Positions 1-12,062 of a DNA stretch of 64,000 nt are shown one piece after another. A program made the position numbers and the translations under genes. The notes under the pieces were generated by a model, which saw nothing but the letters and a program-made list of their open reading frames with translations, was not told the origin of the DNA and did no database searches. Source of the DNA: Wyeomyia smithii (taxonomy: Eukaryota > Arthropoda > Insecta > Diptera > Culicidae); contig NC_073694.1 of NCBI RefSeq assembly GCF_029784165.1, positions 159,560,995 to 159,624,994 on the forward strand, in the 5' to 3' direction. Numbering within the stretch: the first letter of the stretch is position 1; every line of letters begins with the position of its first letter.

Positions 1-214
1 GGAGAGCACCCACGCAAAAGCATACGGCACTTACTTTCATCAGCTTATTTTCTTTAACTGTTCAAAAGCATTTGGTCATTTTAATTGAGAAAAGGCTCAC
101 AGAGCGCAAACGCATCACAATTGTATGTGTTTATCAAATGAGAGGTGCAATTCCATTACCATGATACAGTAACAAAATTTCTAACTCTTTCGACGTATCA
201 GTCATCGACAGATA

Positions 215-1235
215 TGAAATGACGAAATGACGGGCCAAGTTAATGCAAGTGATTCTAAAAAGGTTTTCACTCTAGGGAGAAGGTAAAGTAAAATGTTTTG
301 AAGGGGATCTGGTATGATGAATGTTTTAAGTATCCGGTTCACAATACCATAGTATTGTTTAAACCCTGTTTTTTATCTTCTGATCGAGAAATGGATGCAC
401 GGAGGGTTTTTGGTGCTCCAGAAAGCGGTGGATACTTCTTGCTGAATTTAAAATAAAACCGGAGAGTACATACTTCGGTTGTCCTTCACCGCTTCCTATT
501 TGTGTTGGCTTATTGATCATTCCGCTATAGCTTATTTTACGACCTTTGCGAGAAAGATCAAGAGAGCTCATCATGTTCCTCTTCCTAGATCCTTATGGCA
601 AGACAAAAGAATATTCTTTGACGGGATTGTCCGTTGTATCCTCATTGGTTAGCAAAAAGAAAAAGATATTTACTGTCGAGGGTGGCTCAGCCCTATCAGG
701 CATTTCTTCGAAAGAGCGCTTTGATCGCGGGACATGCCGTGTTCCTCGCAGTAGAGACACTTTTCAGTGTCCACAGCAAGCGTTTTCTGCATTATTTTCT
801 CTGGGCATTTACTGCAGCGTGCTTAGTTGTAGCAGTAGGTGGCTGTGTGACCTAACTGCTTACAGTTTTGGCAGTGCATGACCCACGGCAGAAACAGTTT
901 GGCAGTGCAGACCGGGCAAATGTTACCCGGAAGGAATCCGAAGGGACGAATTTCTTCTTCTCTCTATCGATGGATACTGAATGCAATAGTTTGCAATCCA
1001 GTATATTTACTTTTTGCATCACGGGGTACTTGAAACAGCCCACCCCATAACGCAAACTGTCATCGACTTTAAGATTCCTTTCGGCAACCATTCCGTTGAT
1101 TTCTACTATTTTGCAGGGATGTACACGCGACAATTTTTCTCGAAGAGCTCGTAGCTAGTAATTGCGTTTGCTTGCTTCAAGCTACTTGTTGGCTATGACG
1201 GACTATGCGCACCTTCTATAAGGGACATAGGTCGT
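215..1235 (-). pseudogene. Decayed ORF1 (gag-like) of an RNase-H-type non-LTR retrotransposon
   Basis: Read on the minus strand, this stretch follows the intact ORF1 at 34.7-36.1 kb almost from its middle to its C-terminus, across several frames. From 1133 down to about 860 it gives a VEING..LDCK..PSDSFRVTFA-type segment like the VEIDG..LDCKQL..PSDSFRVTFAGSALP region of the intact copy. From 574 to 359 it matches the LPRKGPKIS region. From about 355 to 215 it matches the hydrophobic PDP-containing C-terminus. The zinc-knuckle part lies at roughly 640-860 and is broken by frameshifts. ORF1 proteins of this group bind the element's RNA. Stops and frame changes make it non-functional. No ORF2 remnant or target duplication could be recognised at the window edge. 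Confidence 0.75.
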
Positions 1236-1380
1236 ATTACAGAATGATGACATGGCAAGAGAATGACAAGTTTGTCAAAGAAAACCAATAATAGAAGGAG
1301 GACTACGATGATTTTTCATGCGACTAATTGAATAATCAGCTTGAAGTTATATCTATTATTAACTATTATATTATTATTCT

Positions 1381-2218
1381 TTTTTTTCCTGTGTGTGTAC
1401 TCATCACTGCGACCAGAGACATTTTGATCTATTGTGATGTTGCCCAGGTGTTTTCTGTACTCCGAACTTCATATTATTGGCTTTTTTTTATTTATATCCG
1501 TGCTTGTGTGTGAGAGTTTACCCTTTCATTTCAAGCTACTGCTCTACTATACCGCTGAGCCGCTTTCTATCCTACCAATATCGCCAAATTACAATTCCCT
1601 GAACTGTGGCTACACCTAACGTTCCTCTATGGCAGGATTATTCTAAGAGGGACTTATTATGTCAAGAGGAAAGAGTCTTATCGAAACCTCGTTCCTCGTG
1701 CCAATATCGCCAATTACAATTCCCTGTAGAGGGTAGATATTTCTGAAATCAGTTTTATTATAAGAAGGACTTATTTTGTCAAAAGGAAGGAGTCTTATCG
1801 AACCTAGTTCCTCCTACCAACACCGCGTCACAATCACAATTCCCTGAAGAGGCACTCAATGCTACACCTCTGGTCAGGTTTGTTATAAGTAGGACTTATA
1901 TTTTTGTCAAGAGGAAGGAGTCTTATCGAAACCTCGTTCCTCCAGCCAAGACCGCGTCATAATTACAATTCCCTGAAGAGAACTATTATACGTTACTCAG
2001 AACAGTTTTATTATAAGATGGACTTTTTTGTTAGGATGAAAGTCAGCAAGGGTACTATAGAATTCAGCTTGAAGGAAGGGTATGTAGTAGAGAGCCTGAG
2101 AATGAACCCATGTTAAATTCCTTTGACAACCAAATGGCCTGATTCTACTAAGATTTGAACCCACGACCACTCGCTTACCAAAGCGGACTCTTTAACCTTG
2201 CGGCTACGAAGCTCTCTG
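1381..2218 (-). mobile_element. Long tRNA-headed SINE (type A), expanded copy
   Basis: This is a retroposed element on the minus strand. Its tRNA-like head is at the right end: the complement of 2151-2162 is a pol III B box (GGGTTCAAATCT), and an A-box-like TAGCCGCAAGG lies about 45 bases upstream. Its tail is a short A run (T run on the plus strand near 1381-1388). It is flanked by direct repeats TTATTATTCT at 1371-1380 and 2219-2228, which I read as a target-site duplication. A shorter 489-bp relative sits at 47351-47839. This copy is longer because of an internal tandem expansion. It has no coding capacity and would rely on a partner LINE for movement. Confidence 0.75.
1575..2030. repeat. 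Internal ~125-bp tandem repeat inside the SINE
   Basis: Four imperfect units are visible, anchored on the string ACAATTCCCTG at 1591, 1716 and 1965, with ACAATTCCCTG preceded by CAATC at 1836. Spacings are 125, 120 and 129 bases. Each unit also carries a GGACTTAT..GTCAAGAGGAAGGAGTCTTATCGAA-type block, quoted here only in part. The related SINE at 47.4 kb has a single unit. Confidence 0.8.
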
Positions 2219-2228
2219 TTATTATTCT

Positions 2229-3150
2229 ATACTAAGTGAAGTAAAGTTTGGTGAAGGAGAATTGTTTGTAGGCTACAGAAATACAATTAATAAATAAGCT
2301 TTATGCTAAATTAAAATCAATTATAAAAGCAATTCTTAAAACTAGGTTAGCATCACATTTAGTCAGCTCGCTGGTCCAACGGTAATTATTACTTAAGTTA
2401 AAGCACTTTACAGTCGATAGACTTACGCATTTTGGATTGTTTTCAGTTCTTAAATTTAGCCTAAACTCAATCATTCTAGCATATATTAAAGCTAACCTTA
2501 GAAGCAAATACTCACCTAGAATCAATACGAAAGAAAACAAAATGTTAGTGAAATTTACTTTAGTAAGAAAAAACTTGTATTAAAGTAAATTTCACTGTTA
2601 TCTTATGATACAAAATATATATTTTAGGAAAATTATTTTCGCTTATAATCGGAGACAGCGTTCTATTCACTACCGGCTGAAAATATAATTATTGGAGTTG
2701 CTCTTCGTTTCAATCTAGTTTAGATTTTCAACAACTCACGACAACTCGCAATTTGTTCGGCCTCACCTTCGTAATCTCGGTTACGGCCGAAAACTGTTTA
2801 GCCAGGTGTTTGCCAATTTGTATAATATTCAATGGCTTATTTTTGGACCGGAATAAAATAACGTAGGGACCCTTCGAGGTATTCGGGTAAGCTTTTAGCG
2901 CCAAGCAACAGGAAAAATACTCCGGCGGCTGGCTGAAAAGATCGTAGTGCAGGGAATTTGCTCCGTCTGCTAAACAACTTCTATTGTCACGTTACTGGTA
3001 CTGAAACACAAGTGGCACAAAGTAGTACGATGAGTCACCGGATATATGTTCAACAAGCTATATTGCGTTTTTTATAAGAGGATATATCCAGTGCATACAG
3101 TTTTATGCAGATTTTTATACAGATTTTTTAAACTTTCACCTGTTACACTG
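2229..3150. other. AT-rich stretch, nothing recognised
   Basis: No protein motif, RNA gene or clear repeat boundary was recognised here. Open frames are short and look random. Confidence 0.5.
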
Positions 3151-3154
3151 GATT

Positions 3155-3325
3155 CTTTTTTTACGCGATTGATGCGTCCGCGCAAAAAAGGAATCGCGAA
3201 AAGAGTCGCGTAATTTTTAACAAATTGTGTAAAATAAAATCGCGTCGTTCCGATAAAATTATCCGCCACGTGTGAAAGAAATCGTGTATAATAAAATCAC
3301 GTAAAAAACAATCGCGTAAAAGAAG
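3155..3325. repeat. Degenerate CGCGTAAA-type repeat
   Basis: Variants of CGCGTAA, CGCGAAAA and CACGTAAAA recur about every 15-30 bases. The same motif family appears as cleaner tandem units at 12465-12590 and in decayed form at 43020-43310. Confidence 0.5.
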
Positions 3326-3329
3326 AATT

Positions 3330-4145
3330 CAGTGTATTGTGTGTTTGCAGAACATACACTATAGGCCCTGTTACAGAAGTTTTTCTCTTCTGTTGATTTA
3401 AAATTAAATACATTTTAAGATTTTTCTAGCATTGGCAACAAGGATTTTACTTGGAAGCAGTCATTTACCCACTAAACTCCGGTTTTATTTTGAAATAACA
3501 CAAATTTAGCCTGTTATTGTCTTGATGACAGTCGAGTAAAGATTTCGAGTGGTTTACTCAAAATATTGTTAATTTTGGACTTACCGTTTTATTTGTATTG
3601 ATTTTTCTACTCAATACATGATTGTTTGGGAAAGTTTCTGAAGGGTACAAATTGAAATCTAAAATCAGAACTTGTAATAAAATTCGTTCAATTTCAAATG
3701 CTTTTAATTCGGTTAGTTTTCAACGGAACGAAGAAAAGTTCTCGTTCTCGCAGCAACCGATTGGAAAATTAGCTACGCGTTCAGTAAAAAGTGGAAAATT
3801 GAAATTTAATGATGCTCACCATTATAGGATTGTTCAAAGAAGTGTCGAACCATGTTATGAACGCACATTTCAACCAATCAGATTACTTCATTAGGATCCA
3901 TAAATATTGTCAGTTGTAGAGCAGCGTCCCTGGTGGTTGGGTTCGAAATGTTTTGACAGCTATGTATGGAAAATTTATGCCTTTCAGATCCATCTCGACG
4001 GGTGAAGTTTAAAAAACGTTGAGCTAAATCAAAGACGACGACTGATGGAATAGTTATCCTACATATTTCTTTGCAACAATAAAATATTTTCATTTTGACT
4101 ACTTAACATGTTTCCTAGGTCAAAGCTACCCCGAGATGGAGCCAA
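3330..4145. other. Unassigned AT-rich sequence
   Basis: A 90-codon open frame at 3622-3894 has no recognisable motif. I see no feature here that I can support. Confidence 0.4.
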
Positions 4146-4784
4146 TTCATATGCTCTAGATCCAAGATGCCATTTTGAAATACAAGGTGGTGACTCTCGG
4201 TTTCCAAATACAGCTTTAAATGACCAGATACCACTCAATATGAATAATTTCTGAACCGAGATGACATCCAGCAGCCGTGAAATTTTAAATTTAAGATAGC
4301 GACTTTCGGTTTTCGGAAGACAGCCTAAATAGATCCTATTTTTGAAATTGAATCATACAGTGATAAAAACTCGAATCCAGATGCCATTTTGAAATCCAAG
4401 TGGCAACTTCAAGATGGCCAGATACAATTTTAAATGAGTATTTCCGGAATTGGGATGATGTCCAGAGGCCTGAAATCGACACAAGACGCAATTTTAAAAT
4501 CAAAGGAGTAAGCTTCCGGTTCCTGGAAAACAGCTCAAACTGGCTAATGAACTAATTGTTATAGGTATATTTTCGGAATCATAATGACGTCCAGAAAACA
4601 AGCTAAAATGACCTGATACCACCCAGTATAAGAATTTTTTGAATCGAAATGATGTTCAGGGATCGGTTCGAACAGATACAAATCATAATGACGTCCAGAA
4701 AACAAGCTAAAATGACCTGATACCACCCAATATAAGAATTTTTTGAATCGAAATGATGTTCAGGGATCGGTTCGAACAGATACA
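4146..4784. repeat. Degenerate repeat cluster ending in a 104-bp tandem duplication
   Basis: Related blocks containing GATGAC/GATG.TCCAG and CC.GATACCACYCA recur through the region, for example around 4256, 4451 and 4579. At the end there is a near-perfect direct duplication. 4577-4680 and 4681-4784 are each 104 bp and I saw one difference between them (CAGTATAAG versus CAATATAAG). The older blocks are much more diverged, so the last duplication is recent. Confidence 0.8.
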
Positions 4785-5420
4785 AAACAGCAAAGTATGA
4801 TACGTAAAACTTTTAAAACTTGTTCACATATTTTACGTGTTACGCAAGGGTTTTTGTAATTTGTTCCTACTTTAGTTCTTAGTTTCACTCTACATCTATC
4901 AAATAATGAAGCGGTTCAGGTCTTTCTGGATTAAAAATTGATGTATATATTTTACAACAATTTTTAAAATGACGGAATTGTTTCAAACGTTCGAGTTAGT
5001 GAGTAGCTGTTGCTCAGTATATACCAGAATTCATTTTAAAATTTGACAAAATGTGATAGTCTACCCCATTGTACCATTTGTTTCTAAATTGAATCTCTTC
5101 AAATGGAAAGATACATTCCACTGATTAATTTAAAGTCTCAAACAAATGTTATTATTACTTTGCGAACCCTCATTAAACGGGTAGCGAAATTTAATTTTAT
5201 TACCGCACATGTACTATTACACCAGGTATTCCTTTGTGCAATACAACGATCCTAAAAGGTTTGCTCATCAGCTCAAACAGCATCCCGAAATAATTTGTGT
5301 GTTGCTTTCCTTGTACGACTGACAATGTTGCTTCATAACTTAAGTAATAGCAGCCGAAACCACTTAACCTTTCGATGTAATTCAATACGTTCTTACTCCC
5401 AAGCAATTCATTAGAGAAGG
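4785..5420. other. Unassigned AT-rich sequence
   Basis: No gene, repeat boundary or RNA was recognised. Confidence 0.4.
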
Positions 5421-5654
5421 ATGAAAGGTGCTTCGGTTCGGTTGGTCTATCTTCTGCTTTTCGGTCGGTGTTTCCACTCGCCCGCCGTCCGGTTGCCCCG
5501 GCGACAGGAACGCCAAGACCGGTTGTTATCTGAAAAGGGATTTGACAGTGGTTTCGGGGAGTTTACCTATCATCAGTGCAATATTCGCGGCGGAAATTAT
5601 ACACCTCATGCGTGGTGCTCTGAAATTATATTAAAAGCAGCTACCGGATCTTAG
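5421..5654 (+). CDS. Small ORF with signal-peptide-like start, unrecognised
   Basis: A 77-codon ATG frame starts at 5421 in a locally GC-richer stretch. The N-terminus has a basic residue followed by a hydrophobic run (VRLVYLLLF), like a secretion signal. A basic segment with PRR and later two cysteines follow. I recognise no family. It could be a first exon or simply a chance open frame in intergenic DNA. No promoter or splice site was identified that would decide the matter. Confidence 0.15.
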   Translation: MKGASVRLVYLLLFGRCFHSPAVRLPRRQERQDRLLSEKGFDSGFGEFTYHQCNIRGGNYTPHAWCSEIILKAATGS

Positions 5655-7662
5655 GAAAACAAACAGACCGTGGCTCTTCTGAGCTGGCAATTTGTACTCC
5701 CGCGCTCGCTGGGGTATTTCCCGTGTGTTCTTTTTTTCCCAGCATTTCTCCTCGCCGTTAAGTGGTTTCTGTCTGTGCTTTATGCTTGTCTGGTAAGATC
5801 TCAGCGACTCTGACTGACTGCACGCACCGGCTTCAAAGCAGTGTAGAAAGTTGCTCTGGCACTTTCGAGGATTAATTCTAGTGAATAAATATCTGATTTT
5901 AATGCGCGCTGAAGTAACTATTGCACCGAGTATTCTCGTGAAGTTGCGCCAAGGGCAGCCGGAGCCGAAGCGATGTACGGTTGAAGCGGAAGTCGAACCT
6001 ACCACATTGCTTTCAACGCACGTTTGGCGGTTGAGAATCCAGCTTGGGTGTTGATTATAGGGCGATTATCAATGTTGGGCCTTCAACATCGTAGTCACGG
6101 AGATTAAAGTTTTTTAACGTCTGGATTTGACCTCTGATTGGATAGGCATTGAACCCAGCTGAACAGAAAAGTTATTGGAGTAGATTGCTTGCTCTTTAAA
6201 AAAGGAAAGAAGCTATTTTGCTTTCTTTGCAGCAGTTCACAATTGGCCTATTGCAAATGACGAGAAAACGCTGCTCAAAACAAAAAGCAAATTTCAACGA
6301 TTATGATCAAAAACTATTAGTTATAAGCATCAGAACGATCTGATTCGTTTCTGCTTGAAGACTAGTCCAAACTTGGATCCATAGTTTGAGATCAAAAGTG
6401 AGAAATTATTTGCGAACTAATGACAAAATTATAAACGGATGTTGTTGGAAATGTTGGAATATGCCATGGGAATGCTAAGTAAATGATATAGATAAATTTG
6501 TTCTATGATATAGTTGAAAGTTGCATTAGTTAAATATCACTCAAATCAAGCTATTATTCTACAAAATATTGGGCTGACATTGACAAAGCATCAAAGTATC
6601 TTACAATGCAATAAAAAAGTTTCAGAATCCTTCTCCAATAATGACTTGCTAATTGATTAAGTGTTATACCAGACATCTAGCACAGCAAGTCGCAATCATT
6701 CGTGCCATCAAACGATGGAATAAAACCCTGGGGCTATCAGAGCCTACCAGCTGGCCACTTTTCTCTTAGTGTTCGATGTGCTTTTTTAAGTTCCTACAGC
6801 TGATATAGAATGAGATTTCTCGAAATGAAAGTTTTCTGTTTCGTTGAATTTCATTACAAGTAACCAGATAGACAATCTAAAAGTTGTTCGACGACAAACT
6901 TTGACTACGGGAGGAAAGATCGGCACAATTAACACAATCATACCGTTTCTGGCAATACCCGCAGACTGTTATTCAAGAAATTGCGCAATTATACTTTACA
7001 CGGAATATCGTTATGGTTCAAAACTAAGTAACATATATTCGGTAAAATAATCTATGAATATATTGAAGCTGCCGAAGTTATATTTTTTTAAAGATGTTGT
7101 TCAAAATTAATCAAATAATCAAAAATAGTGTATATATTACTCAGTTGAGAGATACGTTTAAGCGTGCAATATTGTATCACTGCGAGAGTGATAATATCCC
7201 CGCCGGCAATTTGGCAAACTAATTGGCGTTTCTACCCGTAGTGTCGGCAGTTGGCAATCATCAATAGAGACTGCGTTCGAATGAATTACTTCAGCAAATT
7301 TGCTGTTCTAAAGTTTCAATTTTAAACTGATAGAAAAGCAGAAAACCCGCTATTGAACCCATCGTTTGAACTTTCCTCTACTAGACGTTTTTGTGCTACA
7401 CAATCACGAAATTTTCTGGTACCAATTAAAACTTTATTTAGAAATATTTTCAGCGGTTTAAAATTGTTCATTGGAAATGATGGAACTTTCTATAAAAATA
7501 TATTTTTTAAATATTTTGTAAGCAATGCTTTACAAAACTTGTTGAACACAGCCTAGGCAAGATACGATCATTGTCTTTGTAAACGGATTCCCATTCCAAT
7601 TTCCTTCCGAATGCAAATAACACGTTTGGACTTCGAATTCAGATCCCACATTTCGAACCCGA
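5655..7662. other. Unassigned sequence, nothing supported
   Basis: Several short overlapping open frames occur on both strands at 5.6-6.1 kb because the stretch is locally GC-rich. None shows a motif. The rest is AT-rich without recognisable repeats. Confidence 0.4.
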
Positions 7663-8446
7663 TTCACGGTGCTCCTACAGACCGTTATCATAAAAAATGC
7701 ACCAAGAATCTTAGTACACCATTCGATTCGTTATGACGTCCAGAATCTCTGGTCAAAATTTCAAAATCATCGTACGGTACATTGACCATTACAGACAAAA
7801 TTATAGACAAAAAAACTTATTTTAAGGAGAGGTGTTCCACAAAAAACTCTACTTTGTCGTGTCCAACGTACAGATAGGACATCGCAGTATCCAGCAATTG
7901 CTTTTCCTTTAAATTTCTCCACAACTTTGCTGAAGGAAGCAATCTAGTATATTGAAAATTACAAAAAATATTATTTTGGTAATATTTCAGGTGGATTGTT
8001 CGAAAAACCGAAAACGCCAAAAGCAAGGCCTTGTTTTATGAAACAATTGTGCTGAAGACCAATGTCTACATAAAATCAATTATACACAGTCAAATCTAAA
8101 GCGATGACGATTTTTCGAATTTAGACCTCTCTGCACTGTGGGATTTTCAAATAATTCTTTTCACCAATATTCATTGTCTTGAAATATAATACTTGGAATG
8201 TGTAAAAACTATTTTGGAAGTTATTTCATAAAATGGTGGTGGAAAAACGTGCTTTACAATAAGTATTAGGTCGTTTCTATATCACTTTTTTGTACTTCAC
8301 GACCTTCAAAAAAGCATTACTCAAAAATGTACCGTGTGATGATTTTTAACTTTTGACGAGAGATTCTGGACGTTATAACGAATCGAATGGTGTACTCAGA
8401 TTCTTTGGTGCATTTTTTATGATAACGGTCTGTGGGAGCACCGTGG
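7663..8446. repeat. Fold-back element with ~120-bp inverted arms
   Basis: The left arm, 7663-7783, and the right arm, 8327-8446, are reverse complements of each other with scattered differences. Both contain CACGGTGCTCC, CAGACCGTTATCATAAAAAA and CCATTCGATTCGTTAT in opposite orientation. About 540 bp of unrelated AT-rich DNA separates them. This is the form of a fold-back DNA element, or of two inverted copies of one MITE. No target duplication was found. Confidence 0.75.
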
Positions 8447-8593
8447 ATTACGACATACACACCAAACGAAAAAAAAGGCACCTCAACAGAAATCGCCACT
8501 TGCTAAACTAATTGGAATGCATCAGACTGAATTATGTAGTAGAAAACTGGATCCTATGTCAAATAAAGTTATTGTTAAAAAACATGACTGATT

Positions 8594-8811
8594 TTTAAAA
8601 GGAAAGCAAAGCCTTGGCGCTTCGTTACGTATCGGAATTCGACCATCTGTTTTACTGTAGACAGACTTTGCAGTCGACTGTTAAGTGTACAGGACAATTG
8701 CGGGGCTAGCGCTACGATCCTACTGACACTGACAGTCTCTCCCGAGTCGAGACTCGAACCTACGACGACTGGCTTGTTAGGCCAGCATCGTGCCTCGAGA
8801 CCAGCTGGGAA
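8594..8811 (-). mobile_element. tRNA-derived SINE (type B)
   Basis: The minus strand begins with a tRNA-like head containing TGGTCTCGAGG and a B-box-like GGTTCGAGTCTC (complement near 8749-8760). It continues into a conserved body and ends near a CCAAGGCTTTG motif. The flanks carry GACTGATT at 8586-8593 and 8812-8819, consistent with a target-site duplication. Its length (218 bp) nearly equals the sister copy at 24286-24502 (217 bp), which it matches along its length. Confidence 0.8.
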
Positions 8812-9189
8812 GACTGATTCTTATACAATTTCTAAAAAATACTGACTCTACAGCATGCTTCACATCTACTTCCGATCATATTTGGTGAATTCCATTAACG
8901 AAAATGTTAACTAACATGACAAAAGCAGCCTGTCTTGTTATTTTATTATACCACTAGCTGTGAACCCTATCTTGCTCGGAATTCAATATTAGCTCTTGTT
9001 GTTATGGGGGCTCAAAAGTTACTGAGGATTGGTTGGTGTTCCTATTGAATCCATAAATATTCACCTGCTTGCCATACCATGCCATTTCATTTAATATAAA
9101 TCTGATATGATGATGAAATAATTCTAACACGTTTTTTAAGGGGGATTTGTTAGTAGCTTAAGTATTTATGATAAATATTTGTAAGTAAT

Positions 9190-9972
9190 GATTATGTGTG
9201 TCCAATCACAAATGGTGACTTCTCAACACTGTTAGTAATTTGTAATTTTTATTGTTAGGATTTGTTTGCTTTTGCAATTAGGACTTATCATTCGTAGGGA
9301 TTCAAACCTACTTGTCAAGAAAGGAAAGTAAACTTACAACTAAATTAAATGATAACTTATTGGCTATAAAGAGAGCTTATCGTAGCAATTGAGGATTGCA
9401 ACGATTTTTGTCGAAAATTGTTAATAATTTTATTTGACATAGCTTCTAATAGTTCAACACCAGTAAGTCTATGTAATTCGAGTGTACCAAACAAAGGAGG
9501 ACGCTTCAAAAACATTTTTAGAATTTTATTATGAATCCTTTGGAGCGTTTTCTTCCTAGTTGAACAGCAACTTGACCAGATTGGTACAGCATAGAGCATT
9601 GCTGGTCTAAAAATTTGTTTGTAAATCAAAAGTTCTTTAAACAAAGTTTAGAATTCCTGTTAATGAGAGGATATAAACATCTCGTATATTTGATGCACTT
9701 GGCTTGTCAATGTGCTCACTCTCAATGAGCTACTCTCAATGTGCTCTTTGAAAATAAGTTTTTTATCGTAAATTAGTCCCAAGTACATAACCTTGTCAGA
9801 CCAACCTAAAATAACCCCATTCACCTTGACAACGTGATTATTGTTTGACTTGAGGAAAGAAGCCCTAGTCTTATGAGGAAAGATTATCATTTGAGTTTTA
9901 GAAGCATTGGGAGAGATTTTCCACTTTTGCAAGTAGGAAGAAAATATATCTAAACTTTTCTGCAATCGACTG
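9190..9972 (-). pseudogene. 3' end of a jockey-clade (Juan-like) reverse transcriptase
   Basis: Two adjoining minus-strand frames (9965 to 9660, then 9644 to 9357) read as the C-terminal part of a jockey-type ORF2. Visible motifs are the thumb segment with YLQKWKISPNASKTQMIIFP, a YLGLIYDKKL block, FRPAMLYAVPIWSSC and the terminal INNFRQKSLQSSIATISSLY. In the family this protein is a target-primed reverse transcriptase. Catalytic palm motifs are absent, so this is a 5'-truncated remnant with at least one frame break. A 3' untranslated tail continues to about 9190. The 5' edge abuts a CGAAATTT repeat at about 9974. Confidence 0.85.
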
Positions 9973-9973
9973 T

Positions 9974-10170
9974 AAGGCTGTGCGAGATTTCGAATGCTTT
10001 CGTATAATTTCGCAAAACTCGAAATTTCCCGAAATTTCGCGAAATTTCGGTTTCGCGAAATTGCCGAAAATTTTTTGTTGAATTTCGCTAAATTCCGCCT
10101 AAAATTTCGCGAAACTAAACTTCCAATTTCGACGATTACGAAATTACGCGAAATTTCGGACCAAATTTCC
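9974..10170. repeat. CGAAATTTCG-rich degenerate repeat
   Basis: The motif CGAAATTTCG and its variants, which are self-complementary, recur roughly a dozen times. The end nearest 9974, read on the complement, has TCTCGCACAGCC. This resembles the TTTCGCACACCCC end of the repeat at 16631-16786, so the two may be copies of one element family. Confidence 0.6.
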
Positions 10171-11300
10171 GATGCACATTATTACATTATTTTGGTTTGT
10201 GCTATTGCGACTATAAATTAAATTGAATATATCTTAACAGATATCTGGTATACTAAGTCAGACATAGAAGAATAAACTCTCAGCTGGTAATTTTTGTTAT
10301 TAAAGACAAAACCGTAACATCATGCGGGAGGTATTTTTTATTCACGCAGAGCATAAAATCAAAATCCCACGAAAAATCACGCGGGGGGTGTGGGGGTTAA
10401 CGAATAGACCACGTAGTCTTTTTTCTGACTTATAATTTATTATTGCCACTCAGTCAAGACGAAGCTTTCGCAATTTTTTAATTAATAAATTTATTTGACA
10501 CGACTTGATAATTAATAAGTGTCACGGAAAGTTTGAGAGTTGTCAGCAATTAACTGTAATCAAATTTTTGAAACATATTTCAAATTTATCCGAACGAAGA
10601 AATTTTTTTTTAACAGGCTTTGTCTTATTTGGTATTTACTTCTTTAGAATAATAGTTCTATTTTGCAATGCGTCGGGATTTATGACATTTTTCCTGAAAG
10701 TATATTTCAATACTCAACGACCGTGAAAAAAATCAACGTTTTGGTTCTCAAAACAATATATAAGACCTGGATGTTCGTGAACTGAAGGAAGAAAGAAAGA
10801 TGTTTATATATTGTTCGACATTCAAAAACTTTGTAATTTATTAAAAAAAACTAAGTTAAGATCAAACTGCTTAAACAAATTTTATTTATTTTGATACTCA
10901 ACAACAAATTAAAAATCATTTTGAATATACTCAATACTAAATTACTTTCAGGTAAGGAAATTGTTATATTTGTTTAAGACAATTAAATACTATTAAAAAT
11001 TAAACAACCATTATCTATTTGTTATTTTGGTTTTGATAAAATGATATTACTGAAAATTCTATTTACAATTTGCGCAATAACTAATAATCCGTTTTCTTAA
11101 ACCTTCATTTTTTTATAAATTTTTCATACTTTATTGTACATGTATTTGCAGAATAAGATCACAAAACAAAAGACCATGAAAGACCACGGGGGAGTAGGAG
11201 GGTAGAAAAGGGATCAAAATATGACCACGTAGTTTAGGAATGGTCCCAAATGCATTTTATTATTTTTTGGTGTCGCAGAAACTCACAGGGCATATTTTTT
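10171..11300. other. AT-rich stretch, nothing recognised
   Basis: Only simple AT-rich sequence and short frames were seen. A small GC-rich island GCGGGGGGTGTGGGGG lies near 10381-10396. Confidence 0.4.
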
Positions 11301-11496
11301 TAGGACAAAATTATTTTCTACAACCTCACCGGAGACACTAGTTATGCCAGTCAAACAAACCGATTTAGCTGAAAAAATAATTTAATCTCCAATTGGGCAC
11401 TCTGTGGGTAATTAAAATATATTTTTATAATCGAAACAGTTGGTTTGATTGGCATAGTGCCTTTGGCAAAGTTGTAGATAAAAATATTGTCCCTCC
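11301..11496. repeat. ~195-bp fold-back (MITE-like) element
   Basis: The two halves are imperfect inverted repeats. AGGACAAAATTATTTTCTAC at the left pairs with the complement of the right end around GTAGATAAAAATATTGTCCCT. Inner segments GCCAGTCAAACAAAC and GTTTGATTGGC also pair. It has no coding capacity. A long T run (about 11511-11532) follows it. Confidence 0.65.
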
Positions 11497-11878
11497 AAAA
11501 ATAAACATGTTGTATTTTTTTTTTTTTTTTTTGAAAAAATATAACTTTTTTTTGATTGAAGACATCGCTTCGGTAGTTTTTTTTGTAATTTTTATACAAA
11601 AAAAAAAGATTTTTGGAAATTAGCTTTTTTATATTAATTTTAATGTTTCTCTTACATTAAAAAAATGAAATTTTTGATTTTTTTTTTATCGGAAACATAA
11701 AATTACTATCTAAAACTTTTCCAGAGACGTCACACTGATCAAAAAACTTTTGGCTCTGAAACTATTTATAATCACAATAATCCTCCCAAAATAGCATTTT
11801 AAATAGCTTCTCAGCCTATAGAAACGTTTATGCAAAGTTTAAACCAAATCTAAAATGACAAAAAATATTGAAACTGGG

Positions 11879-12062
11879 GCTCGTTTCAAGATGGCTTGAC
11901 AAAGTTTTTTTTTTTAATTCTTTTAGCACCAATATTTAGTGGTTAATTTGTGGTTTCGAAATCCAATTTGTAGTAATTTGTGGTTGAGTAATTTCTGAGA
12001 AATTTTCTGAAAACTGAGTCAAGCCATCTCTGAAAATGATTTCGCTTCAAATGAATCGGACA
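11879..12062 (+). repeat. 184-bp palindromic MITE, copy 1
   Basis: It carries internal inverted ends (CAAGATGGCTTGAC near the left, GTCAAGCCATCT near the right) around a T-rich centre. It is nearly identical to the reverse complement of 15621-15804, which is also 184 bp. Confidence 0.75.

Noticed and set aside
2150..2218. tRNA-like sequence on the minus strand
   Set aside because: It is the head of an 838-bp retroposed element with a target duplication, and the same head occurs at 47.8 kb.
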